A stretch of 64,000 nucleotides of DNA, taken from positions 1 to 64,000 of the forward strand of contig JAXGGA010001142.1 of assembly GCA_038373865.1 (NCBI GenBank), in the 5' to 3' direction. Below are positions 22,814-34,541 of this stretch, one piece after another. The position numbers and the translations under genes are program-made. Numbering within the stretch: the stretch's first letter is position 1; each line of letters starts with the position of its first letter. A model generated the notes under the pieces. The model saw only the letters and a program-made list of their open reading frames with translations, was not told the origin of the DNA and searched no databases. The stretch is from Uloborus plumipes. Its lineage: Eukaryota > Arthropoda > Arachnida > Araneae > Uloboridae.

Positions 22814-25520
22814 GGGTCATTCCATGTCAAGTGATTCAACGTTTTTTCCCCTATATTATTGTATTTTTTTTTAAATTTGGCTCATCAATTGTCCCCTGGA
22901 GGTAATCAAAAGTCTCAATTTTTAGATTTTTATCTCTATTATTTTTTTATTTATGAGACTTTGAACTTTGGATTCCCCCCCCCCCCCCGATTTTTCACTG
23001 ATGCTTGAACATTAAAGGGACCATAAATCGGCATCAAGTATAGATAGAACTATTTAATAAAGTTCGTTAGTTGCCGTTTAATCTGATATGCAACATGACT
23101 AATTTTATAAAAATTTTATTTTTTCAAAAAGTGAAATTTAGCCCTACACTGCATGATTTTTTTGTCCTTTGAAAGACATACATATGTTTTTTACTGTAAT
23201 AAGAAAACATTGGAACACATTTTTAAAAACATAATTTTGAGGATAGATGGTTATATTTACTTTAAAGATACCTAATACTTGCTTTTTATGCTTGAGTTGC
23301 CTTATGCATGGTCATAAGGAAAAATAGTCCATGTATCCAATTGGCAACACTATGCAGTGTAGGGTTAAATTTAAAATTTAAATTTCTCAAAAACATGCAA
23401 AGAATTTTTTCAAAAAATTCTCAAAAATTCTTGCGTATTTTACCTTCCTTTGAACAAATTTTGAGGTTGGGATCTCAATGGGATCATATTTTTTTGAATT
23501 TTTTAATAAAATTATATAGGAAAAAAATGATATTTTTAAAATTCTAATTTATTTAAATACTAAGTGATCTTGCCCTTGTGATGGTCTAAAAATTAGTAAG
23601 TAAACATGAATAGGCTTGAAGCTAGCTGGCATGAGCTTGTAGATTGGACAGGTTCCTCCCTCTCCCCCCCCCCCTGCACAACCTTTTTTATTTCAAAACT
23701 GTTCAAAATGTTTTTTAAAAAATTTCTTTGGTACTAAATGAATAGTAAACTTATTTAAAGTTGGTAAATGGATTTCCTTATAACTAGACGAAGTATCCCT
23801 CTCCCCAGCCAAAATATACCATTAACACGATACTAATATCACGTGTAACGTCGGGACTGAATTGACTTTTATTTTTACCCTAGGTAAGTGAGCTCGCATG
23901 AACTTGTAAATTGGTCAGCCCCCCCCCCCTCCCTCCCTTCCCGGCCAAACCATTTTTTTCCCCCAAACTGTTCAAAATGTTTAAAAAAAAAAAACCTCTT
24001 TGATACAACATGAATAGTAAACTCTTATTTAAAGTTGGTAAATGGTCTTCCTTATAACAAGACGAAGTACAGCCCTTCCCCCACCCAAATATACCATTAA
24101 CACTACACTTATATGACGTCTCACCAGGGGATTGATTTGAGAATTATTTTCACCCTAGGTAGATGTTGTTTTGTAGACGAAGGGTTTCTTTTTCAATCCG
24201 ACCTTCACAAATTGTACTTCCATTCAATATCTGAATTTAAACTTATGATTCATTTTATCCCCTACTCTAGCACAAAATCTTCAATTTTGGAGGGCGAAAA
24301 GGAATGGTTCGCCCCAAGATCATAGCAAACAGCGAAAACGAAATATTTCCCCTTGTTCTCATAATGTTTCAAAAAAGCAGTGTTTGTTTAATCTGTAATT
24401 GATTCAAACGTAAGTATATAGATATGTCTTTCTGCATTACTTTCCTTTACAACAAAATGAAAAAGAAAACAAACAATTAAAAAAAAAAAAAAAACCAGCT
24501 GCAAACTACAATATGTGGAAAGACAGTTATGGGGACACAGACATATGATCTGATACTTTGATTTCTTTTCCGTTTTGAGTGAAAAGAATAAAAAACACAA
24601 CGAGAATAAGGAGAAACAGTGCTATTTCGCTGCTTGTAATGATCTTGGGGCGACCCATTTCTTTCCTCCCTCCAAAATTGAAATTGGTGCTGGGGTAGGA
24701 GATGAAATAAATCATAAGTTAAATTTCAGATATTCAATGGAGGTACACTTTGTAACGTTCGGATCGAAAAAGAAACACTTCGTCTGAAAAACAATATATA
24801 CCTATGGTAAAAATAATCCTCCATTCAATCCCCAGGTTAGACGTCATACTAGTATAGTGCTAATGGTATATTTGAGTGGGGGAGGGGGATACTTCGTCTA
24901 GTTACAAGGAAACCCATTTACCTACTTTAAGTAAGTTTACTATTCATTTAGTACCAAACAGATTTTTTTTAAAAACATTTTGAGCAGTTTGATATAAAAA
25001 AGAGTGGCTGTGCAGGGGAGGGGGGACCTGACCAATCTACAAGCTCATGCCAGCTCACTTCAAGCATATTAATGTTTACTTACTACTCTTTAGACAATCA
25101 CAAGGCAAGAGAACTAACGAGAGAACAATGAATAGAATCAAAAAAATTTCATTTTTTTTCCTATACAGTTTTATAAACAAATTCAAAAAAATATGATCCC
25201 AAACTAAAAATGTGTACCAACAAAAGTGGAATACACAAGAATTTTTGCGAATTTTTTGAAAAAATTCATTATATGTTTTACGAGAAATTTAAAATTTAAA
25301 TTTAATTTCATTTTTAGAAATTACATTTTTTATAAAATTAGTCATGTTGCATACCAGATTAAACGGCAATTAACGTACTTTAAAATGCCATTTACCAAAT
25401 TGTTCTATCTACATTTGGTGCCGAGTTATGGTCCCTTTTATGTTCCAAAATTTGAAAGAAATACAAAAATGTGAGGGAAAAATTTTCTCAGATTTTGGAT
25501 CACTTGACATGGAATGACCC
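22814..25520. repeat. Foldback element with GGGTCATTCCATGTCAAGTG ends, 2.7 kb
   Basis: GGGTCATTCCATGTCAAGTG at 22814 is mirrored at 25520, with AATT on both outer sides. Matching continues inward through C-rich tracts (about 23645-24085 against 24880-25030) to a loop near 24385-24590. The left arm is longer partly because of a TTAA element at 23142-23364. No coding capacity beyond arm shadows. Confidence 0.8.
23142..23364 (-). mobile_element. piggyBac-like MITE, CCCTACACTGCAT family, short copy
   Basis: Ends CCCTACACTGCATG and ATGCAGTGTAGGG are flanked by TTAG on the left and TTAA on the right. Its two halves match the two ends of 14576-15967 in reverse orientation, so it is an internally deleted relative. 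It is absent from the opposite foldback arm. Confidence 0.8.
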
Positions 25521-25572
25521 AATTGGACTGTGAAAATATGAGCATTTCATTTTATTCATAATAAGTCAAATT

Positions 25573-26367
25573 TGGCCGATCAACTGGCGAAAAAAATATA
25601 TTTCAAATAAAATTGCTTTAAGTATTCCTTGAACAAGAAACTACAGTTAATACATTTATAAACAAGAAATAAATATTTTTCTGCAAACGGAAGTATAATA
25701 TGTAGTACGAAAGTGCAGCGAATTGAAACGAAGCAAAAGATTCTAAGAATGAAATATGAAAAACTAACTCCCACAGTCGACATAAATGCTTCAATAAATT
25801 AATTTTCCTGTTTTTAATAAACATACACATATAGACAATGTTGCAACACTTTTCATGTATCGATACTTTTCTCTGAGTATAGTGCTGTTCGGTAAACTCT
25901 AATTTTCAAAGAATAAGTCTTGAATTAAATGTTTACTAATAATTAAAAAAATAATTAAAAAATGAACTAAAAGAGTACTAATAAATTTGAGTGCTCACCA
26001 CAACCTCCCCTATTTATTTTCTAAATTTCAGGTCTAGTTGGAATAATTAACAATATTTTAATTATATTATCTATTAATGTAATTTTACTAACGATAATAT
26101 GAAAATTGGTTCAAAGAAATTATATAATTTTTTTAAAGTAATTTTTGGAAAATTTGTAAAATGAAAAAATAAATCTTCTCTCAGAAATTAGTATCTATCT
26201 TCAAAGTCAGAATTAAAAAAAGAAAAAAAAAACAGTGATGGTGAAATTAGTAGTATTAAAATAATTATTCCGATCAATAATCGGCTTGGCCGATTGATCG
26301 GTCGATTATCAATAGCCGATATATTGGTAATATGTAATCGGCGAATTTGCTTATCGGTGCACCCCTA
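25573..26367 (+). mobile_element. hAT-like element, TAGGGATGCACCGA family, 5'-truncated copy
   Basis: The right end TTATCGGTGCACCCCTA and upstream features (ACAATGTTGCAACA near 25838, paired CGATTA/TAATCGG motifs near 26275-26340) match 43750-44690 in the same orientation. The left terminus is missing. Confidence 0.7.
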
Positions 26368-28673
26368 CTCTTTACTGAAGTTTGGTGCGGCTTTTGGGAC
26401 CTGGGACTTATTATTATCCTGAAGTTTTTCGATATAAATAAAAATATGCATCAGTTTCTCTAAAATGCTTGGTTGCTTATTTGAGGCATAACTATTGATC
26501 TATTTCAAAAAATGCTAGTCTGGTATTATAGCATTAAAAAATTTCTCAAAAAGGTATTTTTCCACAAAACAAAAGTTTTAAAAAACAACCAAATCTAACT
26601 TACAAAGGGATTTTTACAATGCTCCAATAGAAAGATGGTGTATATTAGTGTTTAAGATAACAAGTGGTCAAGATATAGAGGTAGGCAAGTTACAAAAGTT
26701 TTCCTTCATTACATAGGCGAGGACTAATTCCGCTCCTGACAAAAGCCTTCAACTTAGACAGGGGTCAACATACAAGGATGGTCAACTTTACAGGTTTTAC
26801 TGTACCAAGTGTTTGGCAAAAAAGGCCGGAGTTCTACTTAGGGATTGAGGTCTGTCTAACTTTGTTAAAATTCTTCCACTTATGGAATTTTCTTTTCAAA
26901 ATTCAAACATATTTCAAAACTTCCGCCTCTTAAATGTAAATTACATTTTATTGGACCATTGAATAATTTTTGATATTTTAAGTTGTGAAATCACATCTCT
27001 TACACGCCCGTCAATTATAGGAGTCGGCTTTGAGAAATCAATGCACTTACAGAAAGTGGAAGTGGTTTTTGTTGTTTTCCGATGAAATTGCATTGTTTTT
27101 GCACTCTTCCCCCCCCCCGGAAAAATTTGAAATGACGGGCATGATCTCTTACCTGAAAGAACATTCCTTTATCTGGAGAGACTTATTTCGACACCTACAG
27201 ATACCAGTGGTTACATATTTGAAGAAAACGTATTGACTTACTGACATTTTCTACTAAAATTCAACAACCATGCTCATGCTGCCAAAGTAAGACAAACTCT
27301 TCGTAGCCACCAGAAGCTATTTTTTTTTCTTTTCTAATAGTGCGTGTAAATTTCTGGATTTACTGGGTTAGATTTTAAGAGGGATTTATTTTTAAGTTCG
27401 TAATAATATGAAAATCAGTAGAAGAATTTTGCACTTCGTATGAGAAATGACCCAGTACTAAAACACACAAAAGAAAAAAAAATCATAAAAAAGTACAAAA
27501 TTTCGAAAATAGCTTTAAAAAGAGTCTACAATTACATAAAGTGCAAAGGTCATCAAAATCTGTCTGACTGATGGTTTTGAATAGATGTAAAAATAGAAAA
27601 TATTTTTCTTTTTGCCACTGCTATGCTTCAAAGTATAAAATTTGCTATTAAGTTTAAGCTTACACAAAGATAAGAATACATCATCTCGTACCTTGAAAAT
27701 GAAAAATAGTACAAAATATGTAGATAAATGCAATGTATGAGATATGGAAATGTATGCGTGGAGGTAAGTTTATTATCTATTTCCCCTCCCTTTCCCCAAC
27801 AAAAGGATTGTGCCTAAGACCTTTGCCAGAGCACCCCTTACCCAAGTTTCTGTATACATTTATTTGTTGGTTTTTTGAACGAACTTGTGCAACTTAAAAC
27901 TTTTCAAAAAAGAAAAAAAGATAATAATAATAATACGGAGAGGCGTAATTTGCACAAAAATTCCGGAAAGTTTGAGGAAAAACTGAATCTTTTGTAACAA
28001 TTAAGTTTAGCAAGTTTGTTTTGTGACAAACTACTGTCACATGGAAAATGTGCATAGAAGTATAATTTGGTTTAAATTATTTAATATTTTTGAATAGGAA
28101 AAAATATTTGAAGTTTAAGGATGAAACTCGAATCTTTCTTAAAATCAAAAAGAACTGATATGGCAAGAATTGAAGTTTTCGCACCATAAACACAAAAAAG
28201 TTGCTGAGAGCCGAAGCACATTCTTAGTTTTTGTTCCAAGAAGTAGAGAAAAACACAAGTAAGAAAAAAAATGTATCCGTTGACTTAACAGTGATAGGCA
28301 AATTGCCAGTGTCAGCTTACGAAGGTCTTGAAGCGTTTTGAACTTCGTGCGAAAAGAAAAATTCAAACCATTTCTTATACAAATGATGAATGAGATGTAA
28401 ATATTTTACTTGATTCTTAATTTCTAAAGGTTTTAATTGCTTCATTTACTTATTGACAACGATTGAAAATAATTTAATTTGTCTCTTATGGTATAAAATA
28501 ATGCAACTAAATTTTTTTTGGAACAAAGCTATTTTTACATTATTTTTTCATTTTAATTAGCCTATATTTCTTTTTTTTATATTGAGGTCTTAAAAAAAAT
28601 CTGTTTTGCATTTCATTTTTTCAACGGTTAATGATTCATTGTACTTATTGTGACGGATGCCTAGGGCCTAGAT
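26368..28673. other. AT-rich sequence without recognised genes or elements
   Basis: There are short frames on both strands, a C run near 27110 and no element ends. Nothing supports a gene. Confidence 0.4.
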
Positions 28674-29267
28674 CAGGGGTGGCCAACCTTTTCAGAGAGA
28701 GTGCCACTATCTGGAGAGAAGAAACCCAGATGCCTCATTGTATTTTTCCAAAAAATTGAACATTTTTAAAAAGTTAAGAATAGATTTTAGGTTGTCTGAC
28801 GATGTAATTCTTACTCAAATGAAACATTTTTTCTCGTAAATCTGAGCAATTAAAATCTAAATGATAATACAGATAAAACAAGTCTGAACTTAAGTTATCG
28901 TTAATAAACACTTTTATAAATTCTGTCAGTTGGCGTATGCTTAAAAAAGAAACAAATAACATCAAACATTCTATTCTAAAAATTAAAGCATGTACTTAAT
29001 AAGGTTTCTGAGTCTGTACTTTTTTACCAAGTCCTTAATTTTAGGATTAGTTCTTGAGATTCCTAAGAAGTTTAAGTGTTTTAAGTGCTATCATTTAAAA
29101 TTCAATGGTATTTAGATTTTTCGGCATTCTTAACAAAAAATATTTGTTTAGAAGCGTCTTCTGAACCAAATCTACAACATCATCAGACGGCTAAAGTGTG
29201 TAAATGTGAAAAAAATTTTGTTTGTACAAATTTTCAAATTTCTAAAAACGTAGACGACTTTCTGTTA

Positions 29268-29834
29268 ACCCTCGTGGGTCCCTCCCATTTCAGTTACACT
29301 CAAGACCCTTGGGGTCATAAACGACCCCAATGCTTCATTTAATTAATTTATTATGATCATTGAATGTTACATGCATTATTTAAGTTCCCACCCTTTTTAA
29401 TGCTGAAAAAATAAAAATAAAAAGACACAATCAAAGTAAAATTTAGTTTATGCATTAAAAATTAAAATTTCAACGTAAAACTTACAATAACTGAAGATTT
29501 ATTTACAACTGTTACAGACCTGAAAAAACATGATTTTTTGCAAGTGATTTCAAACACTTATGGCATTTTTCGATGCAGTTTCTGTCCAGTTCTCTTGGAC
29601 AAAAGTTGCAACGTCTTCTTTTTTTTTTTGGCATTCTGGGGAAGTGACCCCAAAGGTCTTGTGAGCAAACGATGCAATTCAGGAAAAATAAAACACAATA
29701 ACAGCATTATTTTGAATAGAAAACTAGACGAATAAAAGCCACAAAATGCCATTAAAAACAAATGGTTGACTAACAAGATATATTAAACAGAAATTGCATT
29801 GGGGTCACATATGACCCCAAGGAACCCACGAGAG
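29268..29834 (-). mobile_element. piggyBac-like deletion derivative
   Basis: TTAA at 29264-29267 and 29835-29838 flanks inverted ends CCCTCGTGGGTCC and GGAACCCACGAGAG. Subterminal hairpins GGGGTCATAAACGACCCC (left) and GGGGTCACATATGACCCC (right) are retained. The short interior keeps the 3' end of a transposase on the minus strand. Confidence 0.85.
29510..29645 (-). pseudogene. piggyBac transposase, C-terminal cysteine-rich fragment
   Basis: A minus-strand frame gives a basic run followed by RCNFCPRELDRNC, then CHKCLKSLAKNH. This matches the Cys/His cluster that ends piggyBac transposases (CxxC, Cys, CxxC, His). The catalytic core is absent. Context inside TTAA-flanked ends with paired GGGGTCA hairpins supports the assignment. 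Confidence 0.65.
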
Positions 29835-30671
29835 TTAAGTAAGCTCTTGTATTTGATTACCAATGCAAAAAGTCAGTAATTCTAGTTTGGATTTAAGAAG
29901 GGTAACAAGTAGTGTCTTGCAGAGAAATAGACAAAGAATTTGAAAATATCAACATTTTTTTTATGATCCTGAAAATTATCAAACCTAACATTGAATGTAT
30001 ACTTAAAATAGGTGTAAAATTTGTTCCATATATCAATGGAATTTTTAAAAAATTGGGCTGATACTTTCAGTATTAAATTTAGTGTTTTTTCCCCTCCAAA
30101 GTAGAGAGAAAGAAACTAAGTTTCATCATAAAAGAATGTAGATGGTCTATACTGGTTTAGGAAACTTTTTTTGTACTATCTTAAATTTAAATTACTTTAG
30201 CGCCGGATAATAAGAGATGACATAGCTAAATTCATTTACTATTCTTCATTCCTAAGTAGCAAGTCATCATTGCTTTCCTTCCAGACATTTCAAAAAACAC
30301 ACTCCCAAAAATTCTAAAATATGATTATTTTTCCTTTGGACAGCTATTGCTCATTTCAATGAAGAAGTAACTTGCCATGCTCTCCTCATTCCCCGGGAAA
30401 AGTTCACAAAACATTCAGAGCTCTAATTCATAGTGTGCTAATACAGTGAAATCTACAGGGTCACCAGCAGAGAAAAAGTCTCATTCTTTGGCAAGAAGTT
30501 TGTGATAAATAATTCAATGATACTTTTGAAGTTTTTTTCCCAAATTATTTTCAAGTAATGTAACAAAAACAATTTAAGGATCTTCATTTGTGCAACCATA
30601 CCGAATTTTGTCCAATATGGTTTCTTAATTTTACTTGCACAGTTAACTATTTTTAAAAATTTCATCACCCG

Positions 30672-30825
30672 TAGGTGAAACTATTGCAGTTAAAAAATTT
30701 TATTCTGCAGCATCGAAAGTTTCATTCGTGTCAAGCACATATGCTTTACAAAGCATTGTCTGTAGAGTCACAGCTTTCATTGGACGTTCAAAGCTTACGC
30801 TAAGTACGTTGCAATATTGTAGTTA
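30672..30825 (-). repeat. Segment shared with 31985-32132, copy 1 (possible captured coding piece)
   Basis: About 150 bases agree closely with 31985-32132, including TGCAGCATCGAAAGTTTCAT and CACAGCTTTCATTGGACG. On the minus strand both copies keep an open frame of about 35 codons including PMKAVTLQTMLCKAYVLD and ending at a stop after DAAE. Product not recognised. Confidence 0.55.
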
Positions 30826-31078
30826 AGACAATTTGTAAGCCATCCTTCTGACACTTAATCGTCGTAATATCATTGTATTTATCAGTTCAAGGGTTTTAGT
30901 TTTCATCAATATTTTTGAGATCGACATTTTCCCCTCAATTTTGGATTTTTTTTCAATAAGTCTTCGCGTGCCACTGTTGCTGCTCTGCCGTGCCACATTG
31001 TGGCACGCGTGCCGCGGGTTGGCCACCCCTGGTCTAGATGCTTAAACCTTTTACGAATTTAAAAAAAGATACCTTGTA

Positions 31079-31340
31079 AGTGGATGCGCATACATGATGT
31101 CCCCTTTTTTCAACATATTTCATCCCTTTTGTCAAAATGTGTAACACTTCACCTTACATCATCCCCCTTCCTTGTCTCATGTCATCATATATTTCAGACA
31201 TCTTGCTATAAAAGTGTTTTTATTGTAACCAAAGAGTTTTATGTCATACTTCCTGCCATCTCTCCCTCCTCTTGTCACAAGCTGTCACAAATTCGGTACC
31301 CTCCCACCTCCCTCTCAAATATATCATTTGCGGGGTGACC
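31079..31340 (-). repeat. Dispersed repeat related to 5829-6065, copy 2
   Basis: C-rich on this strand. Its reverse complement repeats TGACA and GGGAGG blocks in the order seen at 5829-6065. Confidence 0.4.
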
Positions 31341-31482
31341 CTTTACCTCAAACACGCGTATGCAATCAATTTTACAAGTCTGTGGGTTAAAGCATTGGCT
31401 CCCGGCACTTATAAATTATTTCTTCATTTGTGAAATTAAGTTTTACAGTTGCTGAAAAAATTTGCACAGCGTGTTTATATAT

Positions 31483-34079
31483 GAATGATTCCATTCCAAC
31501 TCATCTAAAAAAATAAAAGTTGGTTGCATGACCAACTCGGATTTTCTTTAAATTTGGCATACAGGTTTTTAATATAGAGGCATGGAAAAGTCCGAATTTT
31601 TAGGTTCCTGCTCTATTTATTTTCTGAGATTCAGGCCCTCAAAGTTAGTCCGCCCACTCAAAATACCAAGAAACTGATGTTATTTAATCATTTTTTCTAA
31701 AGCAATGTACTCATGCAATATAATAGTGTTTGGTATCTATGGTTACTACTAGTTACTCCCAGGAATTCAGAGAAAAAAAATACTAGAACATTTATAATGA
31801 AAATTGCCAAGGTACAGGGCTCTTTGAAGTTGTCCCCACAAAAACTTGATTTTGCCGATTTTGCTAAAATTGAGGAATTTATTCCAAAAAAAGGAATACA
31901 TAACTAAAGGTTTACTCATTTTCTGGTAGTGTACAGATGTTTAATATAAATGGTTAAACAATGCATAACTTGGGTTTCTCTTATAGGTGAAACTATTGCA
32001 GATCAAGAATTCATTCTGCAGCATCGAAAGTTTCATTCGTGTCTAGCACATATGCCTTACACAGCATTGTCTGTAGCGTCACAGCTTTCATTGGACGTGC
32101 AAAGCTAACGCTAAGTACATTGCAATATACAATTTATAAATATTTCAGCTTAACGACAAGTCTATTGGCAAAAACATGCGATTTTGGTCATCTTGGTAGC
32201 CATTTTTCTCATAAAAGGGGAGCATAAGGAGCTTTAATTTTTTTAAATAAGCTATTGATATGTTAGCTATTCGTTGGAAATGAGTTTACTTTGGTTATTT
32301 GTTGCATTAAGAGATATCCTGCTGACAGTATATTCATGTTTTTGGCGACGACCATATGCTTCTGTTCCCCCTTTCACAGACTTAAAATTAATTAAACCAA
32401 AAAAAAAAAAATGATATATGTATTAATAGCTGTATTGTCTAACCAATATGTCATGAAATTTAATTCATTAAATCATTGAACAATAAATTAGATATGTGAT
32501 GAAAACAAGAAATAGTATTTCTCCGATGCCTGAACATTATGCACTCATAATTATAAAGTATTAAATAATTTCTTAAGAAAAAATTAAAATAAGGGAGCTC
32601 TAAATATTTATCTTATAAGCAATGCCCAATCTTGTGATTGGGATATTCCTGTTTTTAATTGCAGAATTTCTTGAATATCACATGAATATCAGGAAAATAA
32701 ATGAGGCTTTTTCGTTTGATGTAGGATATTTCATGACAAATTTAATTTGATGGGTTACTAACTGAGCATAGTAATAAAGACCTATTAATTTCAACATTGA
32801 ATTCCATTTTACCTTATTAACAGTTTAATATTTACAAAATGATTAAATAAATAACTTAATTTACAGCAATGCTTGAAGAATTAAAATTAGTACAACTAAT
32901 TTATTCCCATACTGATCTTTACAAAACTGACATGTGCTGTGTACTGATAAGAACTGACAAGAATAAGTTTACACACTAAAATACTAGTTCACAGATACCA
33001 TGAAGCATACATTCTATTTTCTTTAAAATAATACTGCAACAAAGAACAAGGGTATCCTCTTGTTTAGAGCCAATCAGGAATATCCCAATCACAAGAGTAG
33101 GTATTTCTTATCAGATAAATATTCAGAGCTCCTTTATTTTAATTGATTTTTCAAGAAATTCTTTAGTACTTTATAATTATGAATGCATAATGCTCAGGCA
33201 TCGGAGAAATTCTATTTCTTGTTTTCATCAAATATCTAACTTATTGTTCAATGATTTAATAAATTAAATTTTATGACATATTAGGTAGATAATACAGCTT
33301 TTAATACATATATCATTTTTTTTTTGGTTTAATTAATTTTAAGTCTGTAAAAGGGGGAACAGAAGCATATGGTCGTCGCCAAAAACATGCATATACTGTC
33401 AGCAGGATATCTCTTAATGCAAGAAATAACCAAAAGTAAACTCTTTCCTATGAATAGCTAACATATCAGTAGCTTTTATTAAAAAAAAAATAAAGTTCCT
33501 TATGCTCTCTCTTTATGAGAAAAATAGATGGCCAAGATGGCCAAAATCGCATGTTTTTGCCTTATGGCTTGTCGTTAAGCTTAAATATTTCCAATAGAAG
33601 GAGTGGGAAACCCAAGTTATGCATTGTGTAACCATTTATAGGAAACATCTGTACACTACCAGAAAGTAAGTAAACCTGTGGTTATTTCTTCTTTTCTTTG
33701 GAATAAGTTCCTCAACTTTAACAAAATCGGCAAAATCAAGTTTTTGTGATGACAACTTCAAAGAGCCCTGTACCTTAGTGATTTCCATTATGAACGTTCT
33801 AGTATTTTTTTTCTGAATGCCTGGAGTAACTAGTTTCCATACGTACCTAACACTTTTATATTGCATGAGTACAATTTTTTAGAAAATATGATTAAATACC
33901 ATCAGTTTCTTGGTATTTTGAGTGGGCGGACTAACTCTGAGGGCCTGTATACCAGAAAAAGGGTAGAGCAGGAACCTAAAAATTTTGAACTTTTCCATGC
34001 CTCTATATAATCAACCTATGTGTCAAATTTAAAGAAAATCCGAGTCTGTCATGCAACCCACATTAAGGGAATGACTCAA
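31483..34079. repeat. Foldback element with GAATGATTCC-type ends, 2.6 kb
   Basis: The left arm (31483-32656) and right arm (33076-34079) pair along most of their length, for example TTGCATGACCAACTCGGATT against the reverse of 34033-34056 and AATCTTGTGATTGGGATATT near the loop. The loop is about 420 bases. The left arm alone holds the 148-bp segment 31985-32132. No coding capacity is seen. Confidence 0.85.
31985..32132 (-). repeat. Segment shared with 30672-30825, copy 2, inserted in one foldback arm
   Basis: It lies between arm sequences that are contiguous in the opposite arm (33590-33645 region), so it is an insertion into the left arm. It keeps the same open minus-strand frame as copy 1. 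Confidence 0.6.
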
Positions 34080-34541
34080 ATGCATGTGGTAACCCGCAGT
34101 AATTCATGAGTTCCTATTGCTTACTAAGAATCAGTGTGCATAGCCACCTATTTATGTAGCAATATTAACACTACATTCTTAAACGTATAGTGCCTTCCGC
34201 TCAAACGATGAATCATTTTGAAGATCAAGGTGTGTATTTGTACCAGTCATTTTAAAAATTTGCTACCCCTATTGTAATATTTGTAGTTTATCAACAATAT
34301 TTTTTGTTTATTATTGATTAATTACAACAGTTTTTTTTAATTTGCATTGTAAATGTTGTACAGTACTTACTTACTTAATATTTAGCATATTTTGATTTTA
34401 ATATTCATACAGTTATCATGTGCACGTTGGGAAAAGTGAATGGGGCAAAGTACAATAGTTAATTTCCTTTACTTGTTTATTCATTTATTACACCACTTAC
34501 ATGTCCATGTATTAATTAATTCACTTACGTATACATTCATT

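Larger units (their letters stand above)
28674..31031. mobile_element. hAT element with CAGGGGTGGCCAACC ends and 8-bp target duplication
   Basis: CAGGGGTGGCCAACC and GGTTGGCCACCCCTG are typical hAT (Charlie-like) termini. Flanks gcctagat (28666-28673) and gtctagat (31032-31039) agree at 7 of 8. No intact transposase is visible in the 2.36-kb interior. It contains a TTAA element (29268-29834) and, near its right end, a segment (30672-30825) also found at 31985-32132. Confidence 0.85.
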
